NCBI GenBank assembly: GCA_050184585.1
Contig: JBFXAF010000002.1
Location: 558,001 to 622,000 of the forward strand
From: JBFXAF01 sp050184585
GTDB lineage: Bacteria; Pseudomonadota; Alphaproteobacteria; Rhizobiales; Rhizobiaceae
Direction of reading: 5' to 3'
DNA length: 64,000 bases
This document shows, one piece after another, positions 1-7,975 of this stretch (position 1 is the first letter of the stretch; each line of letters opens with the position of its first letter). The notes beneath the pieces were generated by a model. That model was not told where the DNA came from and made no database searches. It was given only the letters and a program-made list of their open reading frames with translations. The position numbers were made by a program, and so were the translations under genes.

Positions 1-159
1 GACGGCGACTGCTCGCAATTGCTCGCGCGCGCCTCGTGGAACGCCGAGGCGGTGACGCTCTCGGTGCGAGAGCTTGCGACCGGCCGCGGCCGCCCGCGGC
101 TCAGCCTCGACTGCCGCGGCCTCGGCGGCCGTCGCTTCGAGACCGAGATCGCGGTGTAG
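1..159 (+). CDS. C-terminal end of an unidentified protein (partial)
   Basis: An open frame runs from the first base to a TAG at 157-159 and gives 52 residues ending in FETEIAV. The codon pattern has strong third-position G/C, like the real genes nearby. The tail has no recognisable motif, and its start lies outside the window. It converges on the binding-protein gene at 210. The overlapping frame starting at 36 is a shadow. Confidence 0.5.
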   Translation, partial: DGDCSQLLARASWNAEAVTLSVRELATGRGRPRLSLDCRGLGGRRFETEIAV

Positions 160-209
160 GCACCGCCGTCGGGCCGACGCGTTCGCGCCGGCCCTGGTCC
201 CGGGAGGAC

Positions 210-1799
210 CTATTCCTTCATCTCGATCAGGCGGAACACGAGACCGTAGGTAGGCACGCCGAACGCCTTTGACCGATCGCTGAGCGCCGGCACATCGACA
301 CGGGTCGAACCCGCGAAGACGGTCTGCCGGTCATAGACGAAGATCGTCGGCGCGAGATCGAGGAGCCGCTGGTTCAGCGTCGTGTAGATCTCCGCCCGCT
401 TGGCCTCGTCGACCTCGGCGCGGCCCTGGTCGAGCAGCGCGTCGACCTCCGCGTCGTTGAGATACTCCGGCGAGTAGAATGTGCCCGGCACCGATGAATG
501 GTACATCTGGTAGACCAGAGTGTCCGGGTCGCCGGTCGTTGCGTCGGTGAACAGCTGCGAGAAGTGCGGCGTGTTCTCCGGCTTGGTCACGCGATCGACG
601 AACATCGCCCAGGGCAGCTTGACGATCTCGGACTTGAAGCCGAGTTCGGTGAAGTTGGCCTGCATCAGGAGGGCGAAGCGTTCCTCCAGGGCCACTTCGC
701 CGATCCACGACAGTTCGAGCGTGAAGTCCTCGGGCTTGTACTTGCACTCGGCCAGGTGCTTGCGCGCGGCGTCCATGTCGCGCTTGAGCGCCCGATCCGC
801 CGGGAAGGAGCCCAGCATGCCGACCGGGAGAACGCCCGTCGACGGCTTGCCGAGCGCGACCGTGTCGGTCAGCGCGACCATCTTGAGCGCCGCCTCGTAG
901 TCGAACGCCTTGGATATCGCGAGGCGGCAGTTGACGTCGTCCAGCGGCGCCTTGGTGGTGTTCATCTTGATGTAGAACGCGCCCGTGCCGGACTCGGTCA
1001 GCAATTGCGCGCCTTCGGCCGCCAGCGACTTCAGGACTTCCGGCGGCAGCCACTGCGAGGAGATGTCGTGCTCGCCGCGCGCGATGAGCGTGCGCACGGT
1101 GGCCGCCTCCAGCCCGTAGCGCAGGCGCACGGAATCAGGCGCCTTTTCGGGGACGCCGAGGAAATAGCCGGCGTTCTTCTCCATCACCGTCTCTTCCTGC
1201 GGATTGTGCGAGACGACCCGATAGGCGCCCGACCCGGCCGAGTTCGCGGACAGGAACCCCTGACCCCAGTCCTTCATCTCGCCGTCGCCGTCACCCAGGT
1301 TTTCCTTGACCAGCTTGCTGTCGAGGATGCCGAGGCGCGTCAGCGCGGCGACGAAGGGTGCGTAGGGCCGCGACAGCGTGATGCGCACGGTGCGGTCGTC
1401 GACCGCTTCGACGCCCTCGACGCTGCCGAAGAGATAGGACTGGCCGGCCGCCAGCGTCCTCATGCGCTCGAGCGAGAAGACGACGTCGGCGGCCGTCAAC
1501 GGATTGCCGCTCGTGAACTTCACGTCCGGCCTGAGCGTGAACGTGTAGGCGTTGCCTTCGACCGTCCAGCTCTCGGCGAGATGCGGCTCGACGCCCGGCG
1601 CGCCCTGCCGTGGCGCGACCAGCGTGTCGTAGACGTTGAAGAGCAGGATCGTGTCGGCGATGTCCTGCGACTTGGCCGGATCGAGTTCGCCGACAGGCAC
1701 CTCGTCGATGCGCAACACCGACTGCGCGAGCGCCGGCTGGGTTGAGGCAATAACGGTACCCGCGAGCAGCGCGAGCGCTGCCGCCTTGATGTTCAGCAT
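210..1799 (-). CDS. ABC transporter solute-binding protein, family 5 (peptide/nickel/opine type)
   Basis: A 529-residue periplasmic binding protein. It has a clear Sec signal peptide (residues 1-25, cleavage near ALA-Q) and the family 5 layout: an N-terminal lobe with the LAESWTVEGNAYTFTLRPDVKF stretch split across the fold, then a long C-terminal lobe. The length is usual for DppA/OppA/NikA-type proteins, which deliver small peptides, opines or nickel chelates to a membrane permease. No permease or ATPase gene is next to it. It starts 10 bases after the stop of the XRE-cupin regulator on the same strand, so the two are probably one transcript. The substrate cannot be told from sequence; the family is secure. 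Confidence 0.9.
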   Translation of the reverse strand: MLNIKAAALALLAGTVIASTQPALAQSVLRIDEVPVGELDPAKSQDIADTILLFNVYDTLVAPRQGAPGVEPHLAESWTVEGNAYTFTLRPDVKFTSGNPLTAADVVFSLERMRTLAAGQSYLFGSVEGVEAVDDRTVRITLSRPYAPFVAALTRLGILDSKLVKENLGDGDGEMKDWGQGFLSANSAGSGAYRVVSHNPQEETVMEKNAGYFLGVPEKAPDSVRLRYGLEAATVRTLIARGEHDISSQWLPPEVLKSLAAEGAQLLTESGTGAFYIKMNTTKAPLDDVNCRLAISKAFDYEAALKMVALTDTVALGKPSTGVLPVGMLGSFPADRALKRDMDAARKHLAECKYKPEDFTLELSWIGEVALEERFALLMQANFTELGFKSEIVKLPWAMFVDRVTKPENTPHFSQLFTDATTGDPDTLVYQMYHSSVPGTFYSPEYLNDAEVDALLDQGRAEVDEAKRAEIYTTLNQRLLDLAPTIFVYDRQTVFAGSTRVDVPALSDRSKAFGVPTYGLVFRLIEMKE

Positions 1800-1809
1800 G
1801 ACTTTTCCC

Positions 1810-2481
1810 CTATGGTTTCTTGGCTTTGCGCACCGCGCTCCCGACGCGGCGGTTCCTGATGGTGGCCTTCCCCTTCTCAGTCTGGCCCGAGGCGGGCCGG
1901 CCGCCGAAGACGTCGAACGTGCCGACCCACAGCATGGTCGTCGTGCGGTCCGTATGGTTCCACCAATTGTGTGGCACGGACCCCGAATGATGCAGCGAGT
2001 CGCCTGCTTCCAGCACGATGATCTCGCCGCCGAGGTCGACCGTGAGCGCGCCGTCGAGCACGTAGAGGATTTCCTCGCCCTCGTGCGACATGCGGATGGC
2101 GGGAAAGCCTGGCGGCTCGTGGATGACCAGGCTGCTCAGCGTACTGCCGGCGAAAGTCGCCGACAGCCGCTCGTACATGGGCTCCGCATTGCCGACCGCG
2201 TAGGTGAGACGCTTGTCGTGGCGCGTCATCGGGCCTTCCGGCAGGGGCTGCGAGAGGAAATGGCTGATGTCGGCATCGAGGACCCGCGCGATCGCCGCGA
2301 GCGACGAAAGCCGGAGACCAGTGATGCCGCGCTCGACCTGCGAAATGAAGCCGACCGACAGCCCGGCGCCGAGGGCGACCTCCTGGAGCGTCAGGCCCAG
2401 CGCGCGGCGGCGCTCGCTGAGACGCTGGCCCAGTTGATCACCAGGCTCGGCGACTTCGGCAGCAAGCGACTCGGCGGGCAT
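1810..2481 (-). CDS. XRE-family transcriptional regulator with C-terminal cupin domain
   Basis: From the ATG at 2481 the protein has 223 residues. A helix-turn-helix lies near residues 14-70 (LGQRLSERRRALGLTLQEVA... followed by LSVGFISQVERG, the recognition helix region). A cupin barrel follows in the C-terminal half (EGEEILYVLDGALTVDL, then LHHSGSVPHNWWNH). This is the layout of the PuuR/SutR-like regulators, which sense a small metabolite through the cupin. A longer start at 2532 is possible, but its extra 17 residues look unlike the family and fall in AT-rich promoter-like DNA. It lies directly upstream of the family 5 binding protein and probably controls it. Confidence 0.88.
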   Translation of the reverse strand: MPAESLAAEVAEPGDQLGQRLSERRRALGLTLQEVALGAGLSVGFISQVERGITGLRLSSLAAIARVLDADISHFLSQPLPEGPMTRHDKRLTYAVGNAEPMYERLSATFAGSTLSSLVIHEPPGFPAIRMSHEGEEILYVLDGALTVDLGGEIIVLEAGDSLHHSGSVPHNWWNHTDRTTTMLWVGTFDVFGGRPASGQTEKGKATIRNRRVGSAVRKAKKP

Positions 2482-2748
2482 CAGTCCGTCTCCGTTCGGC
2501 GATGAGAGTGAACCACAGCTAAAAAATGTCAATCAAAATTTTAGTATAAGTTCACAGCTTCAGTCGGCGGTGAAAGTGAATGATCGCGAGCGCGCCAGGC
2601 CGTCTCGCTGGAGAGCCGCCTATCTGATTGATTTCAGGAGAGTATTGTCAACGTCGACAGGCGGACAGACAGCACCACCGGGCGTATTCGCGCCGGCGTT
2701 GTGATGTAGAACTAAAATCCGTCGGAGGCAGGAAGACGGTCGGAGCAG
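2482..2748 (-). promoter_or_regulatory. Promoter region of the XRE-cupin/binding-protein operon
   Basis: 267 bases without a gene. An AT-rich patch at about 2520-2552 stands out from the surrounding GC-rich DNA. On the minus strand it contains TTGACA, a good -35 element. The hexamer AGTGAA occurs at 2507-2512 and 2575-2580, and TTCAC at 2551-2555 pairs with GTGAA at 2570-2574 as an inverted repeat. These are plausible contact sites for the adjacent regulator, but that is inference. Confidence 0.4.
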
Positions 2749-4185
2749 TCAGGCAAGCGTGTAGGCGGTCTTGACCGTCGTGTAGAACTCGGCGGCGTAG
2801 CGGCCCTGCTCGCGCGGGCCGTGGCTCGATCCCTTGCGGCCGCCGAATGGTACGTGGAAATCGACGCCGGCCGTCGGCAGGTTGACCATCACCATGCCGG
2901 CCTCGGCGTTCCTCTTGAAGTGCGTCGCGTGCTTGAGGCTGGTCGTGCAGATGCCCGAGGACAGGCCGAACGGCGTGTCGTTGGCGACGGCCAGCGCCTC
3001 GTCATAGTCCTTGACGCGGATGACGCTCGCCACCGGCCCGAAGATTTCCTCCCGGCTGATGCGCATCTGGTTGGTCGCCTCGGTGAACAGCGCCGGCTGA
3101 AGGTAGAAGCCTGGCGTCTCGCGATTCAGCCGTTCGCCTCCGAAGACGAGCCTGGCGCCCTCCTCGCGGCCGATCGCGACATATTTTTCGTCCTGCGCGA
3201 GTTGGGCTTCGTCCACGACCGGGCCGATCTGCGTCCCGGCCTTCAGCGCGTTGTCGACCACCAGGTTCTTCAGCTTCTCGGTGACTGCCGAGACGAAGCG
3301 GTCATGGACGCCTTGGGTCACCACCAGCCGCGACGAAGCCGTGCAGCGTTGGCCTGTCGAGAAGAAGGCGCCGTTGACCGCCGAGTCGACCGCTATGTTC
3401 AGATCGGCGTCGTCCAGCACCACGAGCGGGTTCTTCCCACCCATTTCGAGCTGGAACTTCCTGCCATGTTCGACGCTCGCCGCCGCGACGCGCTTGCCGG
3501 TGCCGACCGAGCCGGTGAAGGTGATGGCGTCGACGTCGGCGCTGTCGAGGATCGCCTGGCCGACGACGGAACCCTTGCCCATCACGAGGTTGAGCACGCC
3601 CCTCGGCAGGCCGGCGCGGTGTAGTATGTCGACGACCGACCAAGCGCAGCCAGGCACGAGGTCGGCCGGTTTGAACACGACCGCGTTGCCGTAGCATAGC
3701 GCCGGCGCGATCTTCCACGCCGGAATGGCGATCGGGAAATTCCATGGCGTGATGACGCCCACGACGCCGACGCCCTCGCGCGTCATCTCGACGCCGACGC
3801 CCGGACGAACGGACGGAACCGTCTCGCCTGCCAGCCTCAGCGCCTCGCCGGCGAAGAAGTCGAAGATCTGCGCGGCGCGGATGGTCTCGCCGATGCCCTC
3901 GGCAAGCGTCTTGCCTTCCTCGCGCGCCAGCAGGCGCCCCAGTTCGTCCTTGCGGGCGAGGATTTCGTCGGAAGCCTTTCGCAGGACGGCATGACGTTCG
4001 AGCGGCCCCGAACGCGACCATGCCGGGAATGCGGCCTTCGCCGCTGCGATGGCGGCCTGCGCGTCGCCCTTCGTCGCGCGGGCATACTCACCGACCACAT
4101 CGTTGGTGTCGGACGGGTTGACGTTCGGCACGGCGTCGCCGCCGGTCCATTCGCCGCCGATCAGATTGCGGTGCAGTTCGCCCAT
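2749..4185 (-). CDS. Aldehyde dehydrogenase family protein, probably 2-oxoglutarate semialdehyde (2,5-dioxovalerate) dehydrogenase
   Basis: 478 residues covering the full NAD(P)-dependent ALDH fold. N149 (TPWNFP), K172 (FKPAD), E247 (LEMGGKNP) and the catalytic C281 (GQRCTASSR) are all present. The overall sequence is of the alpha-ketoglutaric semialdehyde dehydrogenase type, which oxidises 2-oxoglutarate semialdehyde to 2-oxoglutarate at the end of oxidative pentose and sugar-acid pathways. Its start is 10 bases after the stop of the FAH-family gene, so the two form an operon. That partner supports the assignment, because in the Weimberg route an FAH-fold dehydratase supplies this semialdehyde. 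Other semialdehyde substrates remain possible. Confidence 0.85.
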   Translation of the reverse strand: MGELHRNLIGGEWTGGDAVPNVNPSDTNDVVGEYARATKGDAQAAIAAAKAAFPAWSRSGPLERHAVLRKASDEILARKDELGRLLAREEGKTLAEGIGETIRAAQIFDFFAGEALRLAGETVPSVRPGVGVEMTREGVGVVGVITPWNFPIAIPAWKIAPALCYGNAVVFKPADLVPGCAWSVVDILHRAGLPRGVLNLVMGKGSVVGQAILDSADVDAITFTGSVGTGKRVAAASVEHGRKFQLEMGGKNPLVVLDDADLNIAVDSAVNGAFFSTGQRCTASSRLVVTQGVHDRFVSAVTEKLKNLVVDNALKAGTQIGPVVDEAQLAQDEKYVAIGREEGARLVFGGERLNRETPGFYLQPALFTEATNQMRISREEIFGPVASVIRVKDYDEALAVANDTPFGLSSGICTTSLKHATHFKRNAEAGMVMVNLPTAGVDFHVPFGGRKGSSHGPREQGRYAAEFYTTVKTAYTLA

Positions 4186-4195
4186 CGGGATATCC

Positions 4196-5353
4196 TCAGA
4201 TCAGTCCGGCCTTCGCGAGGTCCCTCATGAGGTGGCTCGCGCCATATGTCCAGTGCGGACAGTCGGGAGAAAGGCGGACCCGGTTGGTCAGCGCGCCGAG
4301 CGCTTTCGTTGCGATGGTGACCGTATCGCCGACGTGATGGGTGAAACCCCTCCCCTTTTCGCCGCGATCCTTCGAAGGAACGAACATGGTGCCGAGATAG
4401 AGCGCGATGCCATCGGGGTACTGGTGGTGCGGCCCCATCGCGGCTGCGACGAGTTCCTCGGGTGAACGGGAGATCTCGGCCATCGAACTGGCCCCCTCCA
4501 GTCCGAATCCGTCTTCGCCGCCGACTTCCAGGCTGACCCGCGCGCGCTTCACGTCGTCAAGTGAGAAAGTCTCGTCGAAGAGGCGGATGAACGGCCCCAG
4601 CGCGGCGGAGGCGTTGTTGTCCTTGGCTTTGCCGAGCAGCAGCGCCGAGCGGCCCTCGACGTCGCGCAAATTGACGTCGTTGCCCAGGGTCGCGCCCACG
4701 ATGCGGCCGGCGCTGGACCCGATCACGGCGATCTCGGGTTCAGGATTGTTCCAGTTCGACACCGGATGCAGCCCGACATCCGCGCCGAAGCCCACCGAGG
4801 CCATGGGCTGGCACTTGGTGAAGATCTCGGCGTCGGGGCCGATGCCCACTTCGAGATACTGCGACCACACTCCGCGCTCGATTAGCTTCGCCTTGACGGC
4901 GGCGGCTTCCGGCGAGCCGGGCTTCAGCTTCGATAGATCGGCGCCAATCAGGGAAGCGATGTCGCCGCGGATCGCGTCGGCCTTCGCGGCCGAACCGCGC
5001 GCCTGCTCCTCGATGACGCGCTCCAGCAGGCTGACCACGAAGGTGACGCCCGAAGCCTTCACCGCCTGCAGGTCGACCGGGGAAAGCAGCGACGGCTTCG
5101 ACGGATCGCGGCCTCCGGGCAGACTGTTCGCAGCGATCCCCGCCAGAGATCCGATGCCGCGCCCCTCGATGGCGCGGACGTAGCCGGCCGGGTCAGGCTT
5201 CTCGCAGAGGTCGCGGACGGTCGGGGCGTCGGCGGAGGTGATGTCGAGGACTTGCCCGTCGCGCACGGTCACGACCAGCGGGTGCGGACGGCCCGGCGCC
5301 GCGGCGCGGCCCACGAATACACCGTCGCCCGGCAGCTGTGTCGGATCGTCCAT
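4196..5353 (-). CDS. Fumarylacetoacetate hydrolase-fold protein, probably 2-keto-3-deoxy-pentonate dehydratase (XylX-like)
   Basis: 385 residues, the length of XylX-type 2-keto-3-deoxy-D-xylonate dehydratases rather than of classical FAH. The stretch VTFVVSLLERVIEEQARG and the metal-site region around YLEVGIGPDAEIFTK and NPEPEIAV are typical of that branch. Such enzymes turn 2-keto-3-deoxypentonate into 2-oxoglutarate semialdehyde. The downstream aldehyde dehydrogenase, 10 bases away, would finish the conversion to 2-oxoglutarate. No sugar dehydrogenase, lactonase or IlvD-type dehydratase for the upper steps is in the window. The FAH fold is secure. The exact substrate (xylonate, arabonate or hexonate derived) is inferred from context. 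Confidence 0.78.
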   Translation of the reverse strand: MDDPTQLPGDGVFVGRAAAPGRPHPLVVTVRDGQVLDITSADAPTVRDLCEKPDPAGYVRAIEGRGIGSLAGIAANSLPGGRDPSKPSLLSPVDLQAVKASGVTFVVSLLERVIEEQARGSAAKADAIRGDIASLIGADLSKLKPGSPEAAAVKAKLIERGVWSQYLEVGIGPDAEIFTKCQPMASVGFGADVGLHPVSNWNNPEPEIAVIGSSAGRIVGATLGNDVNLRDVEGRSALLLGKAKDNNASAALGPFIRLFDETFSLDDVKRARVSLEVGGEDGFGLEGASSMAEISRSPEELVAAAMGPHHQYPDGIALYLGTMFVPSKDRGEKGRGFTHHVGDTVTIATKALGALTNRVRLSPDCPHWTYGASHLMRDLAKAGLI

Positions 5354-5422
5354 CGCGCGCCCCCCGTCGTTCGGGGGCTTCGTAGCCGATCGGCGGGCGC
5401 TGCGCCACCTTCGAGAAGACGT

Positions 5423-6262
5423 CTAGTGGGACAACAGGACAGGCATCGTCAGATTGTCCAGCACCCCCTGAGTGGCCCCGCCGAGCACGAAGTCGCGCAG
5501 CCGCGAATGGCCGTAGCCGCCCATGACGAGAAGACCTGCGCCCAGCGCCGCCGCGTCCTTTTGCAGCGTCTCGGCGATCGGACAGTCTTCCGCCGTGCCT
5601 GTCACGGCCGTCGCCTCGAGACCACGGCGCTCGAGCGCGTCGGCGAGCTTCCGTCCGATGTCGTCGGACGGCAGCGGCTTCTCGTCAACGATCGTGACGA
5701 CGCTCACCCGTGCGGCGCGCGCGAGGAAGTCGCGGGCATCGGCGAGAGCGCGCGCCGCCACGCGGCTGCCGTCCCATGCGATCGCGACATGGTCCATCGA
5801 CTGCAACGTCGAACCGGCGGGCGCCAGGAGGAGCGGCCGGCCGGAGCCGAACAGGACCGCCTCTGCGATCGAGGCCACCGCCTCGTTGCCTGCGGTCCAC
5901 GCGACAACGGTGAGGTCGGAGTACCGCGCCCGCGAGGCAGCCTCCTCGCCGAACAGTTCGGGGCGAACGGACACGTCCGCGATCGAGATCGCGACGCCTT
6001 CGGCCTCGGCGGCGTTGGCCAGGGCCACTGCCAGTTCCACGGCATGCTTCCGGCTCTCCGCCTCCGCCTTGCGGATCAGCGCCGGCGTATCGAGCAGCAG
6101 GCGCGAGAGCGGGCTGGAAACGTCCGGAATGTCTGCGACGAGCTTCAGTCCGACCAGGTCCGCGCCAAGATGACGAGCCGCCGCGACCGCCGTCATGACG
6201 GTGGTCGACGGGCCGGCGTCCGGATAGCTGACGAGCGGAACGATGAGTTCGGGACGATGCAT
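5423..6262 (-). CDS. Universal stress protein, two-domain UspA family
   Basis: 279 residues from the ATG at 6262, followed by a stop at 5423. It is about twice the single-Usp length, as in tandem Usp proteins. The C-terminal half ends in VMGGYGHSRLRDFVLGG, the nucleotide-binding loop of the rhizobial GGYGHSR subgroup. The N-terminal half is diverged. It is the last gene of a three-gene unit (usp, cytochrome c, usp) read leftward from 7432. The unit probably answers to the FNR-type box at 7496. Upstream extension of the frame to 6415 only overlaps the cytochrome gene and is not coding. Confidence 0.9.
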   Translation of the reverse strand: MHRPELIVPLVSYPDAGPSTTVMTAVAAARHLGADLVGLKLVADIPDVSSPLSRLLLDTPALIRKAEAESRKHAVELAVALANAAEAEGVAISIADVSVRPELFGEEAASRARYSDLTVVAWTAGNEAVASIAEAVLFGSGRPLLLAPAGSTLQSMDHVAIAWDGSRVAARALADARDFLARAARVSVVTIVDEKPLPSDDIGRKLADALERRGLEATAVTGTAEDCPIAETLQKDAAALGAGLLVMGGYGHSRLRDFVLGGATQGVLDNLTMPVLLSH

Positions 6263-6275
6263 GCGACGGCCTCCT

Positions 6276-6602
6276 TCAGCGGACCAGCGTCTCGAGATAG
6301 GCGATGATGTCGGCGATCTCGTCCGGCTCCGCCACGAACTCGGGCATGTCGGGGTGGCCGGTCGAGATGCCTTCGGCCAGAGCCTCGGCAAGCAGGTCGG
6401 GCGGATAGCGTACAAAGACGTCGCGGAATGGCGGCGCCTGCGGGTGGAGGCTCGCCCCGGTCTCGCCGAGCGCGTGGCAGGACCCGCAGTTCGCCTCGAC
6501 CAGCGCCTGGCCGCGCGCGACGTCGGCGCCCTCCGCCGAAGCCGCGGCGAGCAAGCCCGCCGTGACGGTGAACAGGGCGACGAGCAGCTCGACGGTGCGC
6601 AT
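6276..6602 (-). CDS. Small c-type cytochrome, single haem
   Basis: 108 residues. A signal peptide of about 25 residues (MRTVELLVALFTV...) is followed by one CGSCH haem site at residues 39-43. A likely axial methionine lies in GHPDMPEF, and the C-terminal helix is AYLETLV. This is a class I, cytochrome c-552-like electron carrier of the periplasm. Its ATG overlaps the TGA of the upstream usp gene (TGATG at 6600-6604), so translation is coupled. It ends 13 bases before the next usp. Being sandwiched between stress proteins under an FNR-type box suggests a role in low-oxygen respiration. The electron partner is unknown. Confidence 0.9.
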   Translation of the reverse strand: MRTVELLVALFTVTAGLLAAASAEGADVARGQALVEANCGSCHALGETGASLHPQAPPFRDVFVRYPPDLLAEALAEGISTGHPDMPEFVAEPDEIADIIAYLETLVR

Positions 6603-7432
6603 CAGCGCGCCATGAGGACGGCGACGCCGGCCTCCTCGATCATCGAGCGGGTCACCCCGCCGAAGATTCGTTCGCGCAGGCGGGAATGGCCATAGCCGCC
6701 CATCACCACGAGATCGGCGCCAACGTCCAGCGCGTGTCGCCGCAACACGTCTCCGGTGGCTCGTCCGCCGGCCGAAAGACGGTCGATCGTCGTGTTGACG
6801 CCGTGACGCGCGAGATATGCGGCGAGGTCCGAGCCGGGCTCGATGCCATCGCCGGTCGCGGCCGGGTCGACCATCGTGAGACGCACGCTGTCGGCGCCGG
6901 CCAGCATGTCGAGCGCCTCGCGCACCGCCCGCGCAGCCTCGATGCGACCGTCCCAGGCCACGACCACTCGCCTGGGTGCAAGCGTGGCCCCGGAACCGCG
7001 CGGTGCAAGCAACACCGGTCGCGCCGACTCGAACAGCGCGCCCTCCACGATACTTGGCCTCATGTCGGCGTCGGCCAGCATGTCCGCCCCGACGAGCGTC
7101 ACATCGGCGAGACGCGCGCGCTGGCCGAACTCCATGTCGGCTGCATTGAGTTCCGCGTAGAGGCTGTCGGCGTCGGCCGAGATTCCCGCGTCGGCGAGAC
7201 GCGCGTCGATCGCGGCGCACCGGGATTTCAGATTGTCGATGAGCGCCTGGCGCTGCTCGACCCACGCATCGGCCAGCACCATCGTGTATTCGCCGATCGG
7301 CGGTGGCGAACCGAGCGCCACGACGCACACGCTCAGATGCGCGTTCGCGGCGCGGGCGAGTTCGATGGCCGCGTCGATGTCCGAGCCGGAATGTTCAAGC
7401 CCCGTAGCGGCAAGAATGACCTTGAAGCTCAT
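6602..7432 (-). CDS. Universal stress protein, two-domain UspA family
   Basis: 276 residues from the ATG at 7432 (MSFKVILAATGLEHSGSDI). The protein has an N-terminal Usp-like domain and a C-terminal domain ending in VMGGYGHSRLRERIFGGVTR, the ATP-binding glycine loop. It is similar in plan to the protein at 5423-6262, so the two are probably paralogues. It is the first gene of the usp-cytochrome c-usp unit. An FNR-type box lies 64 bases upstream of its start and is shared with the divergent gene at 7589. The frame continues open to 7627, but the extra N-terminus reads through promoter DNA. Confidence 0.9.
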   Translation of the reverse strand: MSFKVILAATGLEHSGSDIDAAIELARAANAHLSVCVVALGSPPPIGEYTMVLADAWVEQRQALIDNLKSRCAAIDARLADAGISADADSLYAELNAADMEFGQRARLADVTLVGADMLADADMRPSIVEGALFESARPVLLAPRGSGATLAPRRVVVAWDGRIEAARAVREALDMLAGADSVRLTMVDPAATGDGIEPGSDLAAYLARHGVNTTIDRLSAGGRATGDVLRRHALDVGADLVVMGGYGHSRLRERIFGGVTRSMIEEAGVAVLMAR

Positions 7433-7495
7433 GCTGCGTCTCCCTCGAAAGCGTGCTGGTGACCATGACATTAACGGGTTCGGCCGGGTCCCGCC

Positions 7496-7509
7496 TTGCG
7501 CTGGATCAA
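7496..7509. promoter_or_regulatory. FNR/FnrN-type box (imperfect)
   Basis: TTGCGCTGGATCAA fits TTGAT-N4-ATCAA with a perfect right half and three of five matches on the left. It sits between the divergent genes starting at 7432 and 7589, at distances suited to either. The same CTGG-ATCAA core occurs in the box before ccoN. Confidence 0.6.
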
Positions 7510-7588
7510 GGCGGGATTCGCCAAGCGATCTAGCCTCAACGCAACCAGGGCGCCTCGCGATCCGCGCCAGGCAGACGGAGAGTTGAAC

Positions 7589-7975
7589 ATGACCAGGGCC
7601 AACGACCTCGATCCCGCCTTCCGGCACATCCGCCTCGAACTTGCGCGCGAGCGCGCAAACCCCGAGGGCGCGCCCGGAGACGGTTACGATCTACTCGCAC
7701 CGCTCGATGGCGACGGCCGCCTCGACCCGGGAAAATGGAAGGTGCACCAGATGCTCTGCCGCGTCCGTCGATTCCGGCGGAGCGAGGAAGACCGCGTCGG
7801 CCGGTTGCGCCGCAAGCCCGGCGGTTCGTGGTACTTCGACTTCGCCGAGGGCAAGGCCGACGACGAGCCGGGCTATCGTCTAGGCGCGGAACGTTTCGTG
7901 CCTGGCGAGTACGTGTCTATCCGCGGCGCAGGCAAGATGCACACCTACCGCGTCACCCGGGTGTCGGCGCCATGA
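7589..7975 (+). CDS. Conserved-looking protein of unknown function, in the FnrN island
   Basis: 128 residues from the ATG at 7589, chosen because GGAG precedes it and because the longer frame (from 7496) starts inside the FNR-type box. I do not recognise a domain. There is no signal peptide or membrane segment. The middle is very basic (RVRRFRRSEED, then RLRRKPGG), followed by WYFDFAEG and a C-terminal beta-rich stretch (PGEYVSIRGAGKMHTYRV). Its stop overlaps the start of the flavodoxin-like oxidoreductase (ATGA at 7972-7975), so the two are made together. Location suggests a role under low oxygen; a function is not assigned. Confidence 0.8.
   Translation: MTRANDLDPAFRHIRLELARERANPEGAPGDGYDLLAPLDGDGRLDPGKWKVHQMLCRVRRFRRSEEDRVGRLRRKPGGSWYFDFAEGKADDEPGYRLGAERFVPGEYVSIRGAGKMHTYRVTRVSAP

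Noticed and set aside
36..272. Open frame of 78 residues at the left end
   Set aside because: Its Arg/Pro-rich product is typical of an out-of-frame reading; frame 1 gives a better protein ending at 159.
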